Of a DNA stretch of 64,000 nt, positions 20,831 through 28,212 are shown piece after piece (within the stretch, counting starts at the first letter, position 1; every line of letters starts with the position of its first letter). Under the pieces are notes generated by a model. It ran no database searches and was not told the DNA's origin. It saw only the letters and a program-made list of their open reading frames with translations. A program made the translations under genes and the position numbers. This DNA comes from Rhodobium orientis (GTDB lineage Bacteria; Pseudomonadota; Alphaproteobacteria; Rhizobiales; Rhodobiaceae): assembly GCF_003258835.1 (NCBI RefSeq), contig NZ_NPEV01000007.1, positions 34,430-98,429 on the forward strand, given 5' to 3'.

Positions 20831-21334
20831 CTATTTGCGGTCTTCCGGGCGCCACGGCGTGTCCGGGTTGGGCGTCTCCGCATAGTCGTCCGCATCGAGC
20901 TCGACGGTGCGCGGACCCTGGCGCGACTCCGGGCGCGGCGGCGCGCCCCGGCCCTGGCCGGCGCTGACCACGGTCACCTTCAGGCGCGAGCGCACGAACG
21001 CCCAGATGCCCTCGCGCACCGGCGGGACGAACAGGAGGAAGCCGATCGCGTCGGTCACGAAACCCGGCGTCAAGAGCAGGATGCCGGCGACGAAGATCAT
21101 CGCCGCATGGCCGATCTGTTCCCCCGGCAACCGCCCGGCATCCATTTCCGCACGGATCCTGTTGATCACCGAGTAGCTCTGGAACCTCAGGAGCGCGCTG
21201 CCGATGATTGCCGTGATGACGACCATGGCCAGCGTCCAGAAAAGACCTATCTTTCCGCCGATGACGACGAAGGCGGCGATTTCCGCCAGCGGCACGCCGA
21301 GGAACAGCAAAAACAGAAGAAAACCGAGCGGCAT
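20831..21334 (-). CDS. fxsA: FxsA family membrane protein
   Basis: Small inner-membrane protein; in E. coli FxsA relieves phage T7 exclusion by F plasmids, but its normal role is unknown. The 167-residue product has hydrophobic helices at about residues 4-20, 27-50 and 78-105 (GHAAMIFVAGILLLTPGFVTD is the family signature), followed by a hydrophilic, Pro/Arg-rich tail. It is next to secB in the same orientation and divergent from the Tim44-domain gene, an order usual for Rhizobiales. Confidence 0.92.
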   Translation of the reverse strand: MPLGFLLFLLFLGVPLAEIAAFVVIGGKIGLFWTLAMVVITAIIGSALLRFQSYSVINRIRAEMDAGRLPGEQIGHAAMIFVAGILLLTPGFVTDAIGFLLFVPPVREGIWAFVRSRLKVTVVSAGQGRGAPPRPESRQGPRTVELDADDYAETPNPDTPWRPEDRK

Positions 21335-21609
21335 AAAAAAACCTTGTCCTTTTGACCCTTTGGCGATCGGCCCTTGCTACCTACATAAGGAAAAAGACAA
21401 ATCGCTCTTTGCCGTCCCTTGCGGCGTCGTTTAGGGTGGACGCTGCGAATGGGGGGTAAACGGCGGTTGCGGAATCGTGTGCGGATGCCGTATCGAGACA
21501 TAGATAAGTGGTGCCTCGACAATAGAAAGACCGTCGGGACCGTTCTCTGCGACATCCGGCCACAAACCGCCCGGCCACAAATCGCTATGAAGGCTTCCGG
21601 TATCCGGTG

Positions 21610-22332
21610 ATGACCGAATTTCTCGACGTTTATAACATCTTCTTCCTGATCCTCGCGGTGGCCATTTTCCTGCGCCTGCGCAGCGTGCTCGGCCGGCGCA
21701 CCGGCCATGAGCGGCCGCCCTTCGACCCCTATTCGTCGAGAGGCGAGCAGGAAAAGCCGTCCCGCTCCGGCGGCGACAACGTGGTCACATTGCCGCGCCA
21801 CCGGGACGAGGCGCCGGCCACCGGCATCGAGACCGACGAGCGCATCGAGAATGTCGACCGCATGGCCCCGGAGGGCTCGGCCCTCAACAACGCCCTGCGC
21901 ACGATCGTCTCGGCCGACCGGTCGTTCGATGCCAAGCACTTCCTCACCGGTGCCCGCAGCGCCTACGAGATGATCGTCACGGCCTTTGCCGACGGCGACC
22001 GGCGTTCGCTGCAGAACCTTCTCGCCAACGACGTCTATGACAGCTTCGTCGGCGCCATCGCCGACCGGGAGTCCCGTGGCGAGACCATCGAATCCACCTT
22101 CATCGGCATCGACAAGGCGGAAATCGTGGAAGCCGGCCTGCAGGGCGCGACGGCGCAGATCACCGTGCGCTTCAAGAGCCAGCTCATCTCCGTCACCAAG
22201 GACAGCGAAGGCCGCATCGTCGAGGGCGATCCCAACGCCGTCAACGAGGTGACCGATATCTGGACCTTCGCCCGCGATACCGAATCGCCCGATCCGAACT
22301 GGAAGCTGGTGGCGACCGAAAGCGGCGACTGA
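21610..22332 (+). CDS. Tim44/TimA-domain membrane-associated protein
   Basis: The 240-residue product has one N-terminal membrane helix (YNIFFLILAVAIFLRLRSVLG), a charged linker (RRTGHERPPFDPYSSRG) and a C-terminal Tim44-like domain (FLTGARSAYEMIVTAFADGDRRSLQNLLANDVYDSF ... VTDIWTFARDTESPDPNWKL). This is the alphaproteobacterial relative of mitochondrial Tim44, reported as TimA/TimB in Caulobacter; its bacterial role is unclear, probably envelope-related. A GTG lies directly before the ATG and either may initiate. It is followed by mltA after 21 bp. Confidence 0.9.
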   Translation: MTEFLDVYNIFFLILAVAIFLRLRSVLGRRTGHERPPFDPYSSRGEQEKPSRSGGDNVVTLPRHRDEAPATGIETDERIENVDRMAPEGSALNNALRTIVSADRSFDAKHFLTGARSAYEMIVTAFADGDRRSLQNLLANDVYDSFVGAIADRESRGETIESTFIGIDKAEIVEAGLQGATAQITVRFKSQLISVTKDSEGRIVEGDPNAVNEVTDIWTFARDTESPDPNWKLVATESGD

Positions 22333-22353
22333 GCCGTTCCGGGGCCGGGTCCG

Positions 22354-23574
22354 ATGCGCCGATGCGGGCCGCGAACGCGCCGCGTTTCCCACGCGGCGCT
22401 TCTCGTTTTTATGACCGTCGGCCTTTCCCTTCAGGCAACGGCGCAAAACCGCGAGAAGGATCCCGTGTCTGCGATCGTCGCCGCCCCCTCCGATCTCGGT
22501 TTCGACGACCTGCCGGGATGGGCTGAGGACGATCACCTGGCGGCGCTGGAAACCTTCCGGCTGAGTTGCGGGCCGAATGCCAACCCGCCGGAGACGGGCA
22601 GCCTCAAGATCGATGCCGCCGCGATCCGCGCCCTCTGCGTGAAGGCGCAAGGCCTTGAGATCGAAGATGCCATCGCGGCAAAGCGCTTTTTCGAGACCCA
22701 TTTCGTGCCGGTCCGGATCGCCGATCCGGGAGCGGCCTTTTTCACCGGCTATTTCGAGCCGGAAGTCCCCGGCTCGCGGGAAAGAACCGAGCGTTTTTCC
22801 ACGCCGCTCCTGAAGCGGCCCGACGACCTCGTCAAGCTGACCCCCGAGATCCACCCCGAAACCCTCGATCCCGCGCTCGAATGGGCGCGCCGGACGAAGA
22901 ACGGCCTCGTCGAACACCCCGACCGGGCCGCGATCATGGACGGCGCCCTGGACGGCAGGGGTCTAGAACTGGTCTGGGTGGAGGATCCGGTCGATGCCTT
23001 CTTCGTCCATGTCCAGGGCTCGGCCCGGATCCGCCTTTCGGATGGCAGCGCGATGCGCGTCGGCTTTGCCGGCAAGACCGGCCATCCCTACTCCTCGGTC
23101 GCGCGGATGCTGGTCGAGGCCGGCGAGTTCGCCCCGGAGGACCTCACCGCCGACGTCCTGAAGGCCTGGCTGAAGGCGCATCCGGAGCGGGCCAGGCGCC
23201 TCATCGCGAAAAACCGCTCCTTCATCTTCTTTCGCGAATTGACCGGCCTCGATCCGGACCTCGGCCCCGTCGGTGCCGCCGGCGTGCAACTGACGGCCGG
23301 GCGCAGCATCGCCGTCGACAGGCGCTTCCACACGCTCGGAACGCCCGTCTATGTGGCCGTCGACCTCCCGCAGGAGTCCGGCGAGCAGCCGATGCCCTAC
23401 CGGCGCCTGATGGTCGCTGAGGATACCGGATCGGCGATCGTCGGTGCGGCGAGGGGCGATCTCTTCATCGGATCGGGCGAGGCCGCCGGCCTCTTTGCCG
23501 GCCGCATCCGCCACCGCGGCGATTTCTTTGTCCTCGTCCCCCGCACCGGAGCCGTATCCGATGGCCAGCGGTAG
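22354..23574 (+). CDS. mltA: Membrane-bound lytic murein transglycosylase A
   Basis: Cleaves peptidoglycan glycan strands to 1,6-anhydro products in the periplasm. The 406-residue product has an N-terminal signal-like helix (HAALLVFMTVGLSLQATAQ, no lipobox seen), FFTGYFEPEVPGS, VQGSARIRLSDG, AGVQLTAGRSIAVD and the C-terminal 3D domain VAEDTGSAIVGAARGD with the catalytic Asp, then LFIGSGEAAG. Its 3' end overlaps the Smr gene by 14 bp. Confidence 0.96.
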   Translation: MRRCGPRTRRVSHAALLVFMTVGLSLQATAQNREKDPVSAIVAAPSDLGFDDLPGWAEDDHLAALETFRLSCGPNANPPETGSLKIDAAAIRALCVKAQGLEIEDAIAAKRFFETHFVPVRIADPGAAFFTGYFEPEVPGSRERTERFSTPLLKRPDDLVKLTPEIHPETLDPALEWARRTKNGLVEHPDRAAIMDGALDGRGLELVWVEDPVDAFFVHVQGSARIRLSDGSAMRVGFAGKTGHPYSSVARMLVEAGEFAPEDLTADVLKAWLKAHPERARRLIAKNRSFIFFRELTGLDPDLGPVGAAGVQLTAGRSIAVDRRFHTLGTPVYVAVDLPQESGEQPMPYRRLMVAEDTGSAIVGAARGDLFIGSGEAAGLFAGRIRHRGDFFVLVPRTGAVSDGQR

Positions 23575-24199
23575 GCGCCGGCGCGGCCAACTCTCCGAGG
23601 AGGACCGCGCCCTCTGGGATGCGGTGAAAAAGACCGTCAAGCCGCTTCGCGACGAGCGCGTTGTTGAGCGCACGGCAAGAGCCCTGGAAGACGAGGTCTC
23701 GGCTCCGAAAGCCCCCGCGGACGGCGCCGCAAAGCGCACCGCCAAGACGGCGGCCGCCCTGAAGCCCGGCCGCAATCCGCCGCCGAAAAAAGCTGCGCCT
23801 CCGGAAAAGACCTACCATCCGCCCGCCCCGCCGACCCTCGACCGTCGCACCAGGCAGCGCATCGCCCGCGGCAACATCCCCATAGACGGCCGCCTCGACC
23901 TCCACGGCATGACCCAGCGGGAGGCGCACACGCGCCTGCGCGCCTTCCTCTCTGCCGCCCAGATGGAGGGCCGGCGCCATGTGCTGGTCATCACCGGCAA
24001 GGGCGGCAATGGCGGCGCCTGGGCTGCCGCCGACCGCTACGGTCACGATTTTTCCGAGCGCGGCGTGTTGCGCCGGGTCGTGCCCCACTGGCTGTCGATG
24101 CCGGAGTTCCGGCACTATGTTTCGAGTTTCGAGGAGGCGCACATCGCCCATGGCGGCGCCGGCGCCTTCTATGTCCGCATCAAGAAGCGCAGGCCATAG
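23561..24199 (+). CDS. Smr/MutS2-like domain protein
   Basis: The 212-residue product has a hydrophilic first half rich in Lys, Ala and Pro and a C-terminal Smr domain: DGRLDLHGMTQREAH (the LDLHG motif), VLVITGKGG and LRRVVPHWLSMPEF. Stand-alone Smr proteins are nicking or RNA endonucleases related to MutS2; the substrate here is unknown. It overlaps the 3' end of mltA and is followed by an XRE regulator. This order (Tim44, mltA, Smr, XRE) recurs in Rhizobiales. Confidence 0.92.
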   Translation: MASGRRRRGQLSEEDRALWDAVKKTVKPLRDERVVERTARALEDEVSAPKAPADGAAKRTAKTAAALKPGRNPPPKKAAPPEKTYHPPAPPTLDRRTRQRIARGNIPIDGRLDLHGMTQREAHTRLRAFLSAAQMEGRRHVLVITGKGGNGGAWAAADRYGHDFSERGVLRRVVPHWLSMPEFRHYVSSFEEAHIAHGGAGAFYVRIKKRRP

Positions 24200-24309
24200 A
24201 CTTCCGCGCCTGCGGCCCCGCGCTTCCTGTACAAGGCCTTTTGCCGCTCATAGGCTTGCACCGGAGCGACACCTACGGCAGAGCCCAAAAAGAAGCCACT
24301 GAAGAGACC

Positions 24310-24681
24310 ATGACCCCATTCGGCGCAAAAATCCGCCAGTTGCGGCGCGAACGCGGCATCACCCTGAAGGAGATGGCGGCGGCCCTCGACGTCACCAGCG
24401 CCTATCTCTCGGCCCTGGAGCACGGCAAGCGCGGCCGCCCGACCTGGTTCATGGTCCAGAGGATCATCGCCTTCTTCAACGTCATCTGGGACGAGGCGGA
24501 GGAATTGCAGCGGCTTGCGGAAATCTCAGATCCGCGCGTCGTTGTCGACACGGCCGGGCTCGACCCCAAGGCGACGGAACTCGCCAACTTGCTGGCCGAC
24601 AAGATCGCCGGCCTCTCGGAAGCCTCGCTCACCCAGTTGTTGCACGACCTGCGCAGCGCCGCGGCCCACGACGGGGCATAA
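24310..24681 (+). CDS. XRE-family helix-turn-helix regulator
   Basis: The 123-residue cytoplasmic protein has an N-terminal XRE DNA-binding domain (FGAKIRQLRRERGITLKEMA, then DVTSAYLSALEHGKRGRP) and a C-terminal helical part (ELQRLAEISDPRVVVDTAGL). The ATG at 24310 is used because it starts the HTH domain and has AAGAGA upstream. It lies 110 bp after the Smr gene. Its targets cannot be told from sequence. Confidence 0.88.
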   Translation: MTPFGAKIRQLRRERGITLKEMAAALDVTSAYLSALEHGKRGRPTWFMVQRIIAFFNVIWDEAEELQRLAEISDPRVVVDTAGLDPKATELANLLADKIAGLSEASLTQLLHDLRSAAAHDGA

Positions 24682-24801
24682 ATTTTTGTCTCACGGCAGG
24701 CTCGCTTCGCTCGCACCTCCGACGGGGCCTCGCAACAGCTCGGGCGGCCAGTCGGCCTTGCGAAACCTCACCGCTTCGATTGGCCTTGCATCACACTCAG
24801 G

Positions 24802-24904
24802 CGTCATCGCGAGGAGCCGTAGGCCGACGCGGCGATCCAGGTGGCATCTCAGCACGCTCAGAGCTTCGATTGCCCTGGATCGCTTCGCTACGCTCGTGAT
24901 GACG
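24802..24904. repeat. Dispersed bipartite inverted repeat, family A, copy 2
   Basis: Arms at 24802-24840 (CGTCATCGCGAGGAGCC...GGCGATCCAG) and 24873-24904 (CCCTGGATCGCTTCGC...CGTGATGACG). The element has the inner and outer motifs of family A, here in the opposite orientation to copy 1. It lies between the XRE gene and the YaiI-family gene. Confidence 0.82.
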
Positions 24905-24941
24905 GCAGAGGATCAGGCGGGCCGAGCCCGCAAGCGCCGCC

Positions 24942-25388
24942 TCAACTCCGCTTCAGCCGCTGCACCATGTTTTCCAGTTCATTGAGGAACCGTGAGCGGT
25001 CCTTCGGCGAGAAAGCCGGCCCGCCGCCGCGGATGGCGCCGCTATCGCGCAGTTCGGCGTTGAGGTCGCGCATGGCGAGCGCCATGCCGATATTGTCGTC
25101 GGTGAACGGCTTGCCGGTGCCGGAAAGGGCGGCCGCGCCCTTCTTCAGCACCCGCGAGGCGAGCGGGATGTCGGCGGTAATCACGATGTCGCCGGCAGCA
25201 ACGTTGTCCACGATCCAGTCGTCGGCCGCATCCGGCCCCTCGGAGACGATGACGCGCTTTATCAGCGGGTGGTCGTCGAGCCGCATCCAGCTATTGGCGA
25301 CCATATGGACGGTAAGGTCGTGGCGGTCGGCGACGCGCAGCACCTCGTCCTTGACCGGGCAGGCATCCGCGTCGACGAAGATCTCCAA
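24942..25388 (-). CDS. YaiI/YqxD family protein (UPF0178, NYN-like)
   Basis: The 148-residue product starts MEIFVDADACPVKDEVLRVA and contains VSEGPDAADDWIVDN, AAGDIVITADIPLASRVL and KGAAALSGTGKPFTDDNIG, all hallmarks of UPF0178, a PIN/NYN-like fold with conserved acidic residues suggesting nuclease activity (not proven). The start is TTG at 25386-25388 with GGAAGAAG upstream, only two bases after the trpS stop, so it is translated from the trpS transcript. Confidence 0.92.
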   Translation of the reverse strand: MEIFVDADACPVKDEVLRVADRHDLTVHMVANSWMRLDDHPLIKRVIVSEGPDAADDWIVDNVAAGDIVITADIPLASRVLKKGAAALSGTGKPFTDDNIGMALAMRDLNAELRDSGAIRGGGPAFSPKDRSRFLNELENMVQRLKRS

Positions 25389-25390
25389 CG

Positions 25391-26449
25391 CTACTTCTTC
25401 CGTCCGGAGACGAAGCCGACGATGGCGCCGACCTCGGCCATGACCTTTTCCGCGATCACCGCCGCCTTTTCCGCGCCGTCGGAGAGGATCGCATCGACGG
25501 TGCCGGGATCGGCGGTGAGCCGGCGCATTTCGTCGGCGATCGGGGCGATTTTCTCCACCGTCAGCTCGGCAAGCGCCGGCTTGAAGACGGAAAAGGCCGA
25601 GCCGCCATATTCCTTCAGCACATCGTCCCGCGACCGGTCAGACATGGCCGCAAAAAGGCCGACGAGGTTTTCCGCCTCGGCCCGGCCGGCAAGGCCCTCG
25701 GCCTCGCTCGGCAGCGGCTCCGGATCGGTCTTTGCCTTGCGGATCTTCTTGGCGATGGTGTCGGCGTCATCGGTCAGCACGATACGGCTGTAGTCGGAGG
25801 GGTCCGACTTCGACATCTTCTTGGAGCCGTCGCGAAGGCTCATGACCCGTGTCGCGGGGCCCGTGATCAGCGGCTCCGGCAGCGGGAAATAGGCATCCTC
25901 GAAGCCGTTCCTGGCGATCGAGCCGGCGAAGTCGTTGTTGAACTTCTGGGCGATGTCGCGGGTCAGCTCCAGGTGCTGCTTCTGGTCGTCGCCGACCGGC
26001 ACATGAGTGGCACGATAGAGCAGAATGTCCGCGGCCATCAGTGTCGGATAGGCGAACAGGCCGACGGAGGCGTTCTCCTTGTCCTTGCCGGCCTTTTCCT
26101 TGAACTGGGTCATCCGGTTGAGCCAGCCCATGCGGGCAACGCAGTTGAACAGCCAGGCGAGCTCGGCGTGCTGCGGCACCTGGCTCTGGTTGAAGATGAT
26201 CTGCGTCTTCGGGTCGATGCCGGCGGCCAGATAGGCGGCCGCGACCTCGCGGGTGTTGGCGGCAAGCCCCTCCGGCCCGCCCCAGACGGACGGCGGCTGG
26301 GTGATGGCGTGCAGGTCGACGACGCAGTAGAGGCAGGGATAGTCGTGCTGCAGTTCCGCAAAGCGCTTGATGGCGCCGAGATAGTTGCCGAGGTGCAGGT
26401 TGCCCGTCGGCTGGACGCCGGAAAAGACGCGCTGTTCGAAAGCCGCCAT
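25391..26449 (-). CDS. trpS: Tryptophanyl-tRNA synthetase
   Basis: Class Ic synthetase charging tRNA-Trp. The 352-residue product has [19 protein letters not shown] with the HIGH-equivalent HLGN (residues 19-22), [23 protein letters not shown] and the KMSKS loop [11 protein letters not shown]. It is followed two bases later by the YaiI-family gene and preceded by murJ (67-bp gap). Confidence 0.97.
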   Translation of the reverse strand: MAAFEQRVFSGVQPTGNLHLGNYLGAIKRFAELQHDYPCLYCVVDLHAITQPPSVWGGPEGLAANTREVAAAYLAAGIDPKTQIIFNQSQVPQHAELAWLFNCVARMGWLNRMTQFKEKAGKDKENASVGLFAYPTLMAADILLYRATHVPVGDDQKQHLELTRDIAQKFNNDFAGSIARNGFEDAYFPLPEPLITGPATRVMSLRDGSKKMSKSDPSDYSRIVLTDDADTIAKKIRKAKTDPEPLPSEAEGLAGRAEAENLVGLFAAMSDRSRDDVLKEYGGSAFSVFKPALAELTVEKIAPIADEMRRLTADPGTVDAILSDGAEKAAVIAEKVMAEVGAIVGFVSGRKK

Positions 26450-26516
26450 GGCTTCAAGTCCTTATGTTCTCAAAGGTTGCCGGGGTTATCGCCAAGCGGG
26501 CCGGCGAGATCAACCC

Positions 26517-28091
26517 TCAATCCTCTGCCGGCACCTTCCGCCGCTTCAGCATGGCGTAGTAGCGCCTGGCGTCGACCGCGCTGGTGGCGGTGGCGAGCAC
26601 GAAGAAGGCTGCCGCGCCGATGACGACGACGAGGCCGAGGGTTGCGGCCCTGACGGCCAGCGATGCATCGGTGAGCCAGGGGGAAAGCAGCTCGGCCGCA
26701 CCGTAGACGACCGCGCCCATGGCGACGCTGCAAAGCAGCGTCAGCGGCAGGCGCCGGACGAGCAGGTGATCCGCCTTGTAGTGGCCGCGCCGCCAGAGCG
26801 TCACCCCCAGGAGCAGGGCATTGACCCAGCCGGCGAGCGAGGTGGCGATGGCGATGCCGATATGGGCAAGGAACGGGAACAGGATCAGCGATCCGGCGAC
26901 GTTGACGACCATTCCGGCGCCGGCGAACCACATCGGCGTTGCCGTGTCCTCGCGGGCAAAGAAGCCCGGCGACAAGACCTTGATGAGGACGAAGGCCGGC
27001 AGGCCGGCACCGAAGGCGGCAAGCGCTGGTGCCGTTGCCGCGGTATCGGAGGCAAGGAACGCGCCGCGCTGAAACAGCACCTGGACGATCGGCCCGGCGA
27101 TGACGATGAGGGCGACGGCCGCCGGCAGGGTCAGCACGAGGGCGAATTCCAGCGCCCGGTTCTGGGTGTGGAAGACGTTGGAATGATCGCCGGAGCGAAG
27201 CTGGCGGGCAAGGTCCGGCAGGAGCACGACGCCGATGGCGACCCCGACGACGCCGAGCGGCAACTGGTAGACCCGGTCCGCATAATAAAGATAGGAGACC
27301 GCGCTCGCCGAAAACGAGGCGATGATCGTGCCGACCATGATGTTGAGCTGGGTGATGCCGCCGGCAATGACGCCCGGAACGCCGAGCTTGACCAGCCGCC
27401 TGACGCCGGGGGTCACGCGGGGCCGGCGCAGGGTGAGGCGCATGCCGGTGGGCTTCAAGGCGAGCACCAGGGCAACGAGCTGAACGACGCCGGCGATGGC
27501 GACGGCAATCGACAGCAAGGTGCCGGACAAAAAACTCTGGCCGGTGTCGAGGAAGCCGATCACGATCAGAGTCGCGATGAACACCACATTGAGCAGCACC
27601 GGCGCGAAGGCGGCAGCGGCGAAGCGGCCGAGGCTGTTGAGAATGCCGGAGAGAAACGCCACCAGCGACACGAACATCAGATAGGGAAAGCAGATCCGCG
27701 AAAAGGTGACGGTGGTCGCGAATTTGTCGGCGTCGTCGGCAAAGCCCGGCGCCAGCACGAAGACCAGAGCCGGCATGGCGATTTCGGCGACGATGCTGAC
27801 GAGGATCAGGGTCGTCAGGAACGCGGCAAGGATTTCTTCCGCGAACTTTCGCGCGCCCTCCTCGCCCTTTTCCTCCAGCGCCCGGGCGAACAGCGGCACG
27901 AAGGCGGAGTTGAAGGCGCCCTCGGCGAACAGCCGGCGGAACAGGTTCGGCAGCTTGAAGGCGACGAAGAAGGCATCGGCGATCGGCCCGGCGCCGAGAG
28001 AGGCGGCGATCGCCACGTCGCGGATGAAGCCGAGCAGGCGGCTCACCATGGTGGCGCCGCCGACGGTCGCGAAATTGCGCAAGAGATTCAA
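26517..28091 (-). CDS. murJ: Lipid II flippase MurJ
   Basis: Flips the lipid-linked peptidoglycan precursor across the inner membrane. The 524-residue product is a 13-14 helix MOP-superfamily protein with the MurJ N-terminus (ATVGGATMVSRLLGFIRDV), FKLPNLFRRLFAEGAFNSAF and YYADRVYQLPLGVVGVAIG. The TTG start (28089-28091) is supported by GGAGGG upstream. It lies between glnD and trpS in the conserved mutS-glnD-murJ-trpS block. Confidence 0.96.
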   Translation of the reverse strand: MNLLRNFATVGGATMVSRLLGFIRDVAIAASLGAGPIADAFFVAFKLPNLFRRLFAEGAFNSAFVPLFARALEEKGEEGARKFAEEILAAFLTTLILVSIVAEIAMPALVFVLAPGFADDADKFATTVTFSRICFPYLMFVSLVAFLSGILNSLGRFAAAAFAPVLLNVVFIATLIVIGFLDTGQSFLSGTLLSIAVAIAGVVQLVALVLALKPTGMRLTLRRPRVTPGVRRLVKLGVPGVIAGGITQLNIMVGTIIASFSASAVSYLYYADRVYQLPLGVVGVAIGVVLLPDLARQLRSGDHSNVFHTQNRALEFALVLTLPAAVALIVIAGPIVQVLFQRGAFLASDTAATAPALAAFGAGLPAFVLIKVLSPGFFAREDTATPMWFAGAGMVVNVAGSLILFPFLAHIGIAIATSLAGWVNALLLGVTLWRRGHYKADHLLVRRLPLTLLCSVAMGAVVYGAAELLSPWLTDASLAVRAATLGLVVVIGAAAFFVLATATSAVDARRYYAMLKRRKVPAED

Positions 28092-28212
28092 GGACGGCCC
28101 TCCGGGCGCCGGCAGCCTGCAGGTGGCGTCGTCGCGGCGCGAAAATCCGGCGAGTTATACTGCGGGCGGAGCAGGCGCGAAAGGGCTACGGCTCGGGCCC
28201 ACAGCCCAAAAA